33,064 nucleotides of DNA from Spirochaetae bacterium HGW-Spirochaetae-5 (lineage in GTDB: Bacteria; Spirochaetota; UBA4802; UBA5550). Made by a program: the position numbers and the translations under genes. Below are positions 1 to 6,681 of this stretch, in pieces; position 1 is the first letter of the stretch, and every line of letters begins with the position of its first letter. The DNA lies in the NCBI GenBank assembly GCA_002839285.1, contig PGXT01000017.1, positions 957 through 34,020 on the forward strand, written 5' to 3'. Under the pieces are notes generated by a model that saw only the letters and a program-made list of their open reading frames with translations, did no database searches and was not told where the DNA came from.

Positions 1-95
1 AAAAGAAAAATCTGTTTTCTATTACAAAAAGTTCAACCCAATCTTTGCGCGCATTCCGGCTGGCCATGTAACGTCGGCCGAAGCATTGCAGATAA
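1..95 (-). mobile_element. Partial ORF-less cassette at left edge (cassette A)
   Basis: This is the start (minus strand) of a further cassette beyond attC1, cut off by the window edge. Positions 3-87 match 2241-2325 at a constant offset of 2238. From 23 to 87 there is a single mismatch (position 34). The copy therefore has the same first 85 bases as the ORF-less cassette next to the attI-like site, while the outermost boundary bases differ (GCAGATAAC here, TCGTACAAC there). No coding region is supported. Cassette identity is inferred from the repeat and from attC1 ending at this boundary. Confidence 0.7.
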
Positions 96-189
96 CGTCG
101 TGCTTACCCGAAGTTGCGCGGTCTTTTGCGCAATTTGCCGCAGGCCAAGCGAGGTACTCCGAGCGCAGCGGGTAAGCTTTGTTATATGC
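88..189 (-). repeat. attC-like recombination site 1
   Basis: On the minus strand the site opens with GCATATAACAAAGCTTACCCG and closes with CGGGTAAGCACGACGTTATC, which pair as inverted arms with a short bulge. AAC and GTT cores in this arrangement are the hallmark of integron attC sites, with G^TT exchange expected between plus positions 95 and 96. The interior carries a TTGCGC/GCGCAA hairpin and the block GGTACTCCG shared with the other two sites. It lies 3' of the 914-324 gene, where a cassette's attC belongs. The assignment rests on structure and position, not on a covariance-model search. Confidence 0.85.
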
Positions 190-992
190 TGAAAGCTCAT
201 TTACAAAAAGTTTTGTACAAGCGGAGCAAGGACGCGTAGCTTGAAACTTTAAGTAATATTTCACAAACCTATTAAAATAAAGTTTGGATTACATATAACA
301 GATGCTGATTTTGTAATAATTGTTTATCTCTTCATCCACTTATTCGTAGAAGGATTATAGACTAACCCCTTACCTTTAATGTATTTGTTGATAAAATAAT
401 ACAATTTTTGATTTCTAAAGCTATATTTCCCGGAACCATAAGAAACAATAAAAAGACTAAAAAAAACTTTACTGTTAATAACAGATTTACTGTATAAATC
501 AAAAATATCTATATCTTTAACTCCATAGAGGGTTACTTCAACTGAATCACTTTTGATACTATCATTAAATGTATCACTACTTAATTTTATCAAATCACTG
601 TTAGCTTTGCTATGTAATGTTATTACATATTTACTACCATATTGGCCTGTTGATGGATTTGGAATATATGTATCTTTTTTTAAGATATCCATAAATTCTT
701 TTATTATTTTTTTATCATAAATTGCTAAATATGAGTAATTGTTATTTTCGTATATTACAATTGAAATTTTATCTATCTCTCTATTTATAACATTTTGAAG
801 CATAGCTATTTGATTTTTATACCTCTCTTCCCATGAGGGCATTGTTAGATGAAAGTAAGCAAAAAGCGAAAGAATTACGATCGTTATAGCAATAAATAAA
901 TTAATAATTTTCATAATCCTCATTTATAAGTTAAATTGTCTAATGAGCCCACGGATGGGCGATTAAAAAGTTTTTGAGCTTTTTGCATATAA
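96..992 (-). mobile_element. Integron-like cassette B (196-aa protein)
   Basis: The unit runs between two predicted G^TT exchange points and holds one minus-strand gene followed by attC1. The two ends of this cassette are inverted copies of each other: plus strand from 181 reads GTTATATGCTGAAAGCTCA, and minus strand from 993 reads GTTATATGCAAAAAGCTCA. The body is AT-rich, in contrast with the GC-rich attC. Positions 190-323 between the gene's stop and attC1 hold no gene. Confidence 0.75.
324..914 (-). CDS. Cassette-borne hypothetical protein with N-terminal membrane anchor
   Basis: I do not recognise this protein. It has about 196 residues. A hydrophobic segment over the first 25 residues suggests a signal anchor or uncleaved signal peptide, and the rest is hydrophilic, lysine- and serine-rich and predicted to lie outside the cytoplasm. 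I chose the ATG at 914 rather than the one at 923, because GAGG then sits five bases upstream; starting at 923 would place that motif inside the gene. The gene is AT-rich, as cassette genes of uncertain origin often are. It stops 135 bases before attC1, and no other gene lies in the cassette. Function cannot be inferred. Confidence 0.7.
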   Translation of the reverse strand: MKIINLFIAITIVILSLFAYFHLTMPSWEERYKNQIAMLQNVINREIDKISIVIYENNNYSYLAIYDKKIIKEFMDILKKDTYIPNPSTGQYGSKYVITLHSKANSDLIKLSSDTFNDSIKSDSVEVTLYGVKDIDIFDLYSKSVINSKVFFSLFIVSYGSGKYSFRNQKLYYFINKYIKGKGLVYNPSTNKWMKR

Positions 993-1142
993 CGTCTTGC
1001 TTATACGACGCTTGCCAAGTTTACTGAAAATTTTATATTCTATAAGTTTACACAGTTCAAGAAGTTTTTTGCCACTAAGAGTGGCAAGTGTGCCGAAGGC
1101 CAAGCGAGGTACTCCGAGCGCAGCGTATAAGCTTTGTTAGCT
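985..1142 (-). repeat. attC-like recombination site 2
   Basis: The minus strand opens with AGCTAACAAAGCTTATACG and closes with CGTATAAGCAAGACGTTATATGC, which pair apart from a short bulge. The inner part includes TTGCCACT...AGTGGCAAG-type complementarity and the conserved GGCCAAGCGAGGTACTCCG block shared almost exactly with attC1. At about 158 bases it is longer than attC1 (about 100), a normal kind of attC length variation. It lies 3' of the 1807-1337 gene. Confidence 0.85.
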
Positions 1143-1336
1143 GAAGTGCTGAGCAACATTTTCAAAGAAAGCGAACACATGGACGTGTGAGCGATGAGGT
1201 TAATTTACCTCATTATTAATGAAATAATTTTTTTTATTGGCTGTAAGAACTTCTTTCAATGTTTATGGCTGTTTATATCGTATTATATTCATTAACTTTT
1301 AAAATCATTATATATGATTATAAATAGAAAATGAAC

Positions 1337-1807
1337 CTAGACACTTGAAAGTCCTATAAACAATAGAATTATACCTATAATACAAATAATAAATGGTAAC
1401 CATGCAAAGAAACTCATTGGATCATCATTTTTAAATATTTTTTCTTGTAATATTCTTGAACTTACTGTAATTATAAAACCAGCGATAAACATAATAAACG
1501 AATGGACTTTCGAAATAGATTGAAAACCGAATGGTTTTTCACTATTACTAAAATAAATCATATATGTGAATAATAAAATAAATAGAATAATTAAAAACAT
1601 TGCTAATGCTACTATAATCCATATAATTAATGAATTTATAACTGACCAATCTACGTGAGATAAGAAAAATATATAAATAATACAACCTGTCACCATAATT
1701 AGACATAATATTAATATTTGTATAATAACTGGAAAAGTGGCAAACAAATCAAATACACATTTAAAAATTGATATATTGATAATATGCAAAAAAATATTTT
1801 CTAACAT
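1337..1807 (-). CDS. Cassette-borne four-helix membrane protein
   Basis: I do not recognise this 156-residue protein. It has about four hydrophobic segments (roughly residues 25-50, 55-88, 100-118 and 133-155) separated by short loops, with a charged loop EKIFKNDD before the last helix. The ATG at 1807 has only a weak GAG upstream. Base composition is very AT-rich, well below the neighbouring chromosome, which fits a transferred cassette. It is the only gene in cassette C and ends about 195 bases before attC2. Small polytopic membrane proteins are common among integron cassettes, but nothing here points to a defined role. Confidence 0.65.
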   Translation of the reverse strand: MLENIFLHIINISIFKCVFDLFATFPVIIQILILCLIMVTGCIIYIFFLSHVDWSVINSLIIWIIVALAMFLIILFILLFTYMIYFSNSEKPFGFQSISKVHSFIMFIAGFIITVSSRILQEKIFKNDDPMSFFAWLPFIICIIGIILLFIGLSSV

Positions 1808-1873
1808 TATCTCAAACTCTTAATTTAAAATTTTAGAAGCTTTAGTTTTCTTTTTTTTGTTTTCTTATAGTAG

Positions 1874-1894
1874 CCGGCAGGACGCCGGTTTTTT
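1874..1894 (+). terminator. Hairpin with T-run, plus orientation, inside cassette C
   Basis: CCGGC and GCCGG arms separated by five bases are followed directly by six T on the plus strand. It lies in the leader between the cassette boundary and the start of the 156-residue membrane protein, in antisense orientation to that gene. It could stop antisense transcription, but the stem is only five base pairs. Confidence 0.35.
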
Positions 1895-1918
1895 AATCAA
1901 ATAGTTAGCTCAGCATTT

Positions 1919-2079
1919 CAGCTAACGTCTTGGCTAACTGACGTTAGCGAGTTTTACAACTTATTTTTTTTAAAATCTTTTTGCCAGGTACTAAAAATAT
2001 TCAGCCACATTAGGTTGCTAATGTGGCCCTTAAGGCCCAAGCCGGTACTCCGGCGCCGCTGTTAGCCTTTGTTGTACGA
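1919..2079 (-). repeat. attC-like recombination site 3
   Basis: The minus strand opens with CGTACAACAAAGGCTAACAGCG and closes with AGACGTTAGC, preceded by the pairing arm GTTAGCC; GACGTTAGC is very like classical attC 3' ends. The inner arms CCACATTAG/CTAATGTGG form a second hairpin. The conserved block appears as GCCGGTACTCCGGCGCCGC. The site is about 157 bases long and follows the ORF-less cassette D. Confidence 0.85.
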
Positions 2080-2333
2080 AGTGCGTAGGCCATCTTTTAG
2101 TGGAATGGACAGCCGGAATGCGCGCCCCTCAAACAAAACTTCGAAAGCCGAAAAAACGTCGATCGCTTGCCAACCAGCTGTATTGCAATTAACCGAAAAG
2201 CCAAATGAATCTTGTTTTCAACTTTTTACAAATATGAAATAAGAAAAATCCTTTTTCATTTACAAAAAGTTTAACCCAATCTTTGCGCGCATTCCGGCTG
2301 GCCATGTAACGTCGGCCGAAGCATTTCGTACAA
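1926..2333 (-). mobile_element. ORF-less integron-like cassette D
   Basis: This is the first cassette after the attI-like site, ending in attC3. No ORF of meaningful length is present; the longest minus-strand reading from the boundary stops after 17 codons. The ends form an imperfect inverted repeat of about 50 bases: plus strand from 2071 (GTTGTACGAAGTGCGTAGGCC) and minus strand from 2334 (GTTGTACGAAATGCTTCGGCC), followed on both sides by CAGCCGGAATGCGCGC (2110-2125 and 2285-2300). The right part is repeated at 3-87. It resembles a MITE held as a cassette and could also carry a promoter or a small RNA. Confidence 0.7.
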
Positions 2334-2404
2334 CTTTCTCTTATGCGACTTATGTCGTAAAAGAAGAAAAGAGAGAGAAAAATGCGTATTGTGTCGTGTA
2401 AGAA
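2334..2404 (-). other. attI-like primary insertion site with two direct repeats
   Basis: The segment lies between the recombinase stop codon and the first cassette boundary (G^TT at 2333/2334). It holds two 16-base direct repeats, ATGCGACTTATGTCGT at 2343-2358 and ATGCGTATTGTGTCGT at 2382-2397, identical at 13 of 16 positions and 39 bases apart. The proximal copy contains a CGAC/GTCG inverted repeat. Classical attI sites also carry two direct repeats that bind the integrase strongly next to the exchange point. Calling it attI is inference from position and architecture. Confidence 0.6.
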
Positions 2405-3475
2405 TCATAAATCTAGGGGAGACTTAATATTCTTAATTTTTCCTGTGCTTACGTGAGTATAGATCATTGTTGTATTTGGGCTGCTGTGTCCAAGCAATTC
2501 CTGTATATATCTTACATCTACCCCTTGTTCAAGCAGATGTGTGGCAAAGCTATGGCGCAGCGTATGGACAGATACTCTTCTGGTAATACCGGCTTTAACC
2601 ACGGCCCGTTCAAAAACATGCTGAACTGAACGGGAGTGTATGGGATATCTTCTCTCCTGGCCTTCGAATAGCCAGTCATCAGGTCGGTATTGTAATAAGT
2701 ATTCTTCCAGGAGTGATTTGAATTTTTCAGACAGTATTGTAGTGCGGTCTTTTCTCCCTTTAGCGGAACGGATATTGATCATCCCCCGTTCGAGATCGAT
2801 ATCTTTTATTTTCATTGTCACAGCTTCATTAAGACGGAGACCAGCGGAATAAATAAGCATTATGATTGTTTTATGTTTAACATTGGAAATATTGTCAATT
2901 ATTCTCAGCACTTCATTCTTACTCATGACAACCGGGAGTTTTTTATCTTTTTTTGGTGATTTAATCTCATAAATAAAGTCTTTACCCAGCATTTCACCAT
3001 AAGAAAACTTAACAGCATTAATTATTATCTGTACAGTAGAAGTGCTTATTTCGTCTTCACCGATTTTATTGAAGATAAACTCGGTTATATCCTCCTGCTT
3101 AATCTCCTCCGGTGTTTTGCCTGATTTTTTCAGCAGTTCGCTGTTGTAGTGGATATAGCTGTTTATGGTATTTCGACTGTATCTTCTAACTGTCATTATC
3201 TTTGCAAGATTGATAAGAAATCTTTCATTTTTAAGCAAAGTTGAACTGGCGTATTCATCACTACCCATATGTACATCAGCACCGGTTTTCAGTGCAGACT
3301 CAAGTATAGCATCAAGATGCTCTTTTCTGTCGGAGATAAACCATGTTTTGGATATGTGATCCCATTTTCTCCCCGGGATCCCTCTTACAGCTTTGAGCAG
3401 ATCTTCATTATATGGTATTTTGACCGCCAGCAGACCTGATTTACAGGATGTAATATTTACTTTATCATTACTCAT
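2405..3475 (-). CDS. Tyrosine recombinase of the integron-like array (XerD-like spacing)
   Basis: A tyrosine site-specific recombinase, probably the enzyme acting on the attC-like and attI-like sites. I prefer the ATG at 3475 (356 residues) because AAGG lies eight bases upstream; the reading frame extends in-frame to an ATG at 3562, whose upstream sequence shows no ribosome-binding site. In the 356-residue numbering the catalytic set is R214 (SAGLRLNE), K239 (SAKGRKDR), H304 and R307 (HTLRHSFATHLL), H330 (LLGHS) and Y339 (MIYTHV). The C-terminus SPLDL resembles IntI. R214 to H304 is 90 residues, close to XerD (about 96) and far from IntI1 (about 131), so the IntI-specific insertion is absent. 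Residues 8-50 form an extra N-terminal module (VKIPYNE...GRKWD...KTWFI) reminiscent of HARP-type domains. The gene reads towards the cassettes. Confidence 0.9.
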   Translation of the reverse strand: MSNDKVNITSCKSGLLAVKIPYNEDLLKAVRGIPGRKWDHISKTWFISDRKEHLDAILESALKTGADVHMGSDEYASSTLLKNERFLINLAKIMTVRRYSRNTINSYIHYNSELLKKSGKTPEEIKQEDITEFIFNKIGEDEISTSTVQIIINAVKFSYGEMLGKDFIYEIKSPKKDKKLPVVMSKNEVLRIIDNISNVKHKTIIMLIYSAGLRLNEAVTMKIKDIDLERGMINIRSAKGRKDRTTILSEKFKSLLEEYLLQYRPDDWLFEGQERRYPIHSRSVQHVFERAVVKAGITRRVSVHTLRHSFATHLLEQGVDVRYIQELLGHSSPNTTMIYTHVSTGKIKNIKSPLDL

Positions 3476-3892
3476 GAATATAACCTTGAATGAAGGTAAA
3501 GAGGGGTTAAAAAGAAATTCAACTCTTTTTTGAAACATGTAAAATTTTATACCATGGGACATTATTGATCATGCAGAGCTTTGCAGCGGGTTATGTGTTA
3601 ATCTCTCACTGAAAATGAGGGGATTCGGGTTGATTTTACTTTTTTTTGGGAGCGGATTATGTTTTAGGCTCTTTTTTATGGTTATCAGATGCCGTGACAG
3701 AACAGGGGCGGTTATATTATTGTTTTATCTGCTCCTGTTCAAATCTGGCGGGATAGTGGTTTGCCTTTAAATTAATATTGACAAAAAATTCGCTAATTTT
3801 AGGGTAATCCTTTAAAATATTTGCATTGCTATTTTCGAAAAATCTGTGAAATAAATATAAACAGTAAATTAATTGTAAGAGAGGTATTTCAG
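3476..3892. other. Gap between recombinase and rpmH, with large hairpin and promoter
   Basis: No gene is supported here. An inverted repeat (GAACAGGGGC near 3699, GCTCCTGTTC near 3731) could form a long-loop hairpin. I looked for DnaA boxes and an origin, because rpmH often lies near oriC, and found none. The right part carries the rpmH promoter. The gap marks the border between the accessory array and the housekeeping operon. Confidence 0.5.
3778..3805 (+). promoter_or_regulatory. Putative sigma-70-type promoter for rpmH
   Basis: A perfect TTGACA lies at 3778-3783. With 16-base spacing the -10 would be TAGGGT (3800-3805); a GGTAAT a few bases on is an alternative. The -10 is poor, so only the -35 is convincing. 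The leader to rpmH would be about 80 bases. Confidence 0.4.
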
Positions 3893-4051
3893 ATGAAAAG
3901 AACATTCCAGCCGAGTAAGATTAAGCGGGTTAGAAAACATGGATTCATGGCTCGTATGGCAGATGCTGCGGGTAAAAAAGTTCTTATGAGAAGAAGAAGA
4001 AAGGGAAGATTAAAACTGACTGTTTCTGATGAAAAAAGAAGTCCTAAATAA
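3893..4051 (+). CDS. rpmH: Ribosomal protein L34
   Basis: A 52-residue basic protein of the large ribosomal subunit. The sequence [18 protein letters not shown] at the start and the arginine run RRRRKGR near the C-terminus are diagnostic. The start at 3893 is chosen because GAGAGG lies ten bases upstream and L34 always begins MKRT[FY]QP; the longer in-frame reading from 3821 is not needed. It is the first gene of the conserved rpmH-rnpA-yidD-yidC cluster and begins 22 bases before rnpA. Confidence 0.97.
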   Translation: MKRTFQPSKIKRVRKHGFMARMADAAGKKVLMRRRRKGRLKLTVSDEKRSPK

Positions 4052-4073
4052 GTAATTATATAATATTGAAGAT

Positions 4074-4448
4074 GTGAAAAGGGTATATTCATTAAAAAGC
4101 AGGGAATCGTATAAGTTTATTTTTTTTAAAGGGAAGAAGATAAAAGGCAGGGGTAATATCATTTTTGTTTTAAAGAACAGCGCCATTGATAATTATAAAA
4201 ATGAATCAGCTTTCAGTGATATTAAGATCGGGATTGCCGTTGGCAAGAGATTAGGGAAAGCTAATAAAAGGAACTGGATAAAGAGACGTATCAGGGCTGT
4301 CTGCAGCGAGTTAATAGTACAGATGAATGATGGATTTTCAATAATAATAAAACCCGGCCAGGGAAATGAAATGATGAGTTTTGAAGAACTCAAAAGTGAT
4401 CTTGTTACACTTTTCAGGAATGCTGGAGTGCTGAATGGGAGCAGTTAA
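4074..4448 (+). CDS. rnpA: Ribonuclease P protein component
   Basis: Protein subunit of RNase P, which helps the RNA subunit bind and trim the 5' leader of precursor tRNAs. It has 124 residues, normal for the family. The signature [11 protein letters not shown] (family RNxxKRxxRE) is present around residues 64-74, and the N-terminal [16 protein letters not shown] matches the usual start. The start is GTG at 4074, since the ATG two bases earlier runs straight into a stop; the ribosome-binding site is weak. The 3' end overlaps yidD by 14 bases, which suggests translational coupling. Confidence 0.95.
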   Translation: MKRVYSLKSRESYKFIFFKGKKIKGRGNIIFVLKNSAIDNYKNESAFSDIKIGIAVGKRLGKANKRNWIKRRIRAVCSELIVQMNDGFSIIIKPGQGNEMMSFEELKSDLVTLFRNAGVLNGSS

Positions 4449-4716
4449 AATAATAATGGATTTTATCGGGGCGGCTCTCTCCGGTTTTGCTGTATATATA
4501 ATTAAGTTTTATAAATTTTTTATTTCTCCTTTATTGCCGGCAGCGTGCAGATATTACCCTACATGCTCCGTTTACTCGATTGAGGCGATTAAAAAGTTTG
4601 GTTTAATTAAGGGCGGATTTCTCTCCATTAAAAGGATTATAACGTGTAATCCTTTGTGTGAGGGGGGATTTGATCCTGTTCCCGAAGTTTTTAGTTTAAA
4701 AAAAATAGTTTCATAA
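4435..4716 (+). CDS. yidD: Membrane protein insertion efficiency factor YidD
   Basis: A 93-residue YidD-family protein. It assists YidC-dependent insertion of inner-membrane proteins and associates with the membrane through an N-terminal amphipathic or hydrophobic helix. The family signature is clear: [11 protein letters not shown], then [15 protein letters not shown] with paired cysteines, and [13 protein letters not shown]. The ATG at 4435 has GGAG six bases upstream; an ATG at 4456 is a possible shorter start. It overlaps rnpA and lies 98 bases before yidC, the usual order in this cluster. Confidence 0.95.
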   Translation: MGAVKIIMDFIGAALSGFAVYIIKFYKFFISPLLPAACRYYPTCSVYSIEAIKKFGLIKGGFLSIKRIITCNPLCEGGFDPVPEVFSLKKIVS

Positions 4717-4814
4717 ACTTTTCTGAATACCTGCCTTAACAAACCCCTCTGTTTCACATCTGAGAATATTAGTCTATTAATTGTATAAATAATTTCGCAC
4801 ATAAGGAATAACAA

Positions 4815-6479
4815 ATGGAAAAAAGAACACTACTTGCAGTTCTGCTAACCATGGTGGTATGGATCGGCTGGTTCTGGTTTTTCGAACCTAAACAGCCTGT
4901 ACAGAATATCCAGAATCCGATAGTTCAGGAGACTAATGCCGCTGATACCGTAAATAAGGTTCAGGCAGATAGTAATACGACTCAGACTGCTGATGTTAAA
5001 AGACTCACAGCAGGTTTAAACAAAAATGTTAAAGAAGAGACAGTAAGTTTAAAAACAGAAAAATTCTCATTTGAACTTTCCAATAAAGGCGCTTCAGTTT
5101 CAAAGGCAAATTACACAGATAGAAATATTGATCTTACTCTTAATGAAAAGCTCTTCGGCGCGAGCGGTAATCTCGATTTTTCAGTTCACTTTTCTGAAAA
5201 TGAGTTTTTTAAGGGGAATAGTCTTAATTCCGACTTATGGAATGTTGTAAAAGTTGATGAGAGAACGGTTAGATTTTTTACCGATGTTCTTGTCGAGGGT
5301 AACCCTCTGAGACTGGAGAAAATTTTTAAATTCACAGAGAAGGGTTATGACTTCGCCGTTGAATACAGATTTATAAATACAGGAAAAAAACCTGTTAAAT
5401 TCAGAGATGGGAAAGCGATATTTTCTCCTTCTGATACTCTCGGTCCTAAACTCGATTATTCAAACAGATACAATCATATGGTGGGGATTTATTCCATTGA
5501 TGATGACTATACTCAGAATCTTAAGGGCGGCGGATTCTTTTCTAAAGCCGGTGATACTAAAAAAGAACCGGGGAAGGTTGATTATACCGGTATAATGAGC
5601 AGATATTTTCTTCTTATTATGATTCCCGAGCAGTTTAACGGAACTGAAATGATTTTTGATAACAGAGCTGATACCGGCTTTCGAACCGGTATGACTGTTG
5701 ATATGGCCGAAATTACCCCCGGTAAAGAGCTTGTTAAATCCTTTAAAATTTATCTTGGTGAAAAAGATAAAACAATGCTCAAGAGTGTTGATTCAAGAAT
5801 TGTTAAAGCATCCGATGTAAGTACAATTATTGAGCCTATCAGATATTTTGTTGTATGGTGTTTAATGGGAATAAATAAACTCTTCGGCAATGTGGGCTGG
5901 TCTCTTGTGGCCTTTTCAATTCTTGCAAAAATTGTTTTTATGCCTCTGACCAAGAAATCTACAGATTCTATGAAGAAGATGCAGGAGCTTACTCCTCAGA
6001 TAACTAAAATTAAAGAAAAATATAAAGATAAACCTGATGTTCTTCAGAAAGAGACTATGAAGCTTTATAAGGATAATAAAGTTAATCCTCTTGGCGGATG
6101 TCTCCCTCTGCTTCTGCAGATGCCTTTTTTCTTCGGGCTTTACAGTGCGCTTATCAACTCTATAGATCTTTGGAATGTGCCGTTTATATTCTGGATTAAA
6201 GATCTATCGATGCCTGATACTGTATTTGCAATATCCGGTTTTAATATCAACATACTCCCTCTTCTGATGACTGTTACAACAATCATTCAGCAGAAACAGA
6301 CAATGGTTGATACCGGGAATCAGCAGCAGAAAATTATGATGTATATGATGCCTTTTATTCTGCTTTTTGTTTTCTGGACTATGCCTTCAGGTCTTGTTCT
6401 TTTCTGGTTCCTTCAGAATTTATTCCAGATTGTTAATCAGGAAGTAGTCAATCATATGGGCAGGAGAGCAAAGGCTTAA
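4815..6479 (+). CDS. yidC: Membrane protein insertase YidC
   Basis: An inner-membrane insertase of the YidC/Oxa1/Alb3 family, acting alone or with SecYEG. It has 554 residues, as in Gram-negative bacteria: a first transmembrane helix (about 5-21), a large periplasmic domain (about 60-325) and the conserved C-terminal insertase core from about 335 with five membrane segments. The core shows WSLVAFSILAKIVFMPLT, a cytoplasmic coiled loop (MKKMQELTPQITKIKEKYKD) and NPLGGCLPLLLQMPFFFGLY. The periplasmic domain supports a diderm cell plan. The ATG at 4815 is preceded by AAGGA at good spacing. The cluster order rnpA-yidD-yidC-jag is standard. Confidence 0.97.
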   Translation: MEKRTLLAVLLTMVVWIGWFWFFEPKQPVQNIQNPIVQETNAADTVNKVQADSNTTQTADVKRLTAGLNKNVKEETVSLKTEKFSFELSNKGASVSKANYTDRNIDLTLNEKLFGASGNLDFSVHFSENEFFKGNSLNSDLWNVVKVDERTVRFFTDVLVEGNPLRLEKIFKFTEKGYDFAVEYRFINTGKKPVKFRDGKAIFSPSDTLGPKLDYSNRYNHMVGIYSIDDDYTQNLKGGGFFSKAGDTKKEPGKVDYTGIMSRYFLLIMIPEQFNGTEMIFDNRADTGFRTGMTVDMAEITPGKELVKSFKIYLGEKDKTMLKSVDSRIVKASDVSTIIEPIRYFVVWCLMGINKLFGNVGWSLVAFSILAKIVFMPLTKKSTDSMKKMQELTPQITKIKEKYKDKPDVLQKETMKLYKDNKVNPLGGCLPLLLQMPFFFGLYSALINSIDLWNVPFIFWIKDLSMPDTVFAISGFNINILPLLMTVTTIIQQKQTMVDTGNQQQKIMMYMMPFILLFVFWTMPSGLVLFWFLQNLFQIVNQEVVNHMGRRAKA

Positions 6480-6681
6480 AAATAGAACAGAATTCTGATA
6501 ATATGAATGATACTATATGTCATTCCTCTGATGAAGGGATCTGCTTTCAGTAATGAAGCGGATTTCTTCGCCTGCACTGAGTTTATTGAAGTGTTCGCAG
6601 GAGTGACTTTGTAATTCTGAATTATATCTTAAATGGAAATAGTGGAAAGTTTAAATATCATTAAGTCGGGAGGCTTGCTAG

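Larger units (their letters stand above)
993..1925 (-). mobile_element. Integron-like cassette C (156-aa membrane protein)
   Basis: The cassette is bounded by predicted exchange points at 992/993 and 1925/1926, with one minus-strand gene and attC2. Its ends are inverted copies: plus strand from 1136 reads GTTAGCTGAAGTGCTGAGC, and minus strand from 1926 reads GTTAGCTGAAATGCTGAGC. This end sequence differs from those of cassettes B and D, so the inverted ends are specific to each cassette. The stretch 1143-1336 has two small hairpins (around 1183 and 1196-1215) and no gene. Confidence 0.75.

Noticed and set aside
22-264. 80-residue minus-strand reading frame with several cysteines
   Set aside because: It runs straight through attC1 and the repeated cassette end; its sequence is explained by those non-coding elements and it has no ribosome-binding site.
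1-2404. CRISPR array
   Set aside because: Repeats are few, of unequal length and widely spaced, with internal pairing and gene-sized spacers; they fit attC sites instead.
2405-3475. Calling the recombinase a standard IntI
   Set aside because: Spacing between the catalytic arginine and HxxR is XerD-like and the IntI-specific insertion is absent, so I describe it only as a tyrosine recombinase of an integron-like array.
3570-3892. Possible replication origin beside rpmH
   Set aside because: rpmH often lies near dnaA and oriC, but no DnaA-box cluster or dnaA gene is visible here.
3717-3905. 62-residue minus-strand frame overlapping the rpmH promoter
   Set aside because: No ribosome-binding site or recognisable features, and it overlaps the promoter and start of rpmH.
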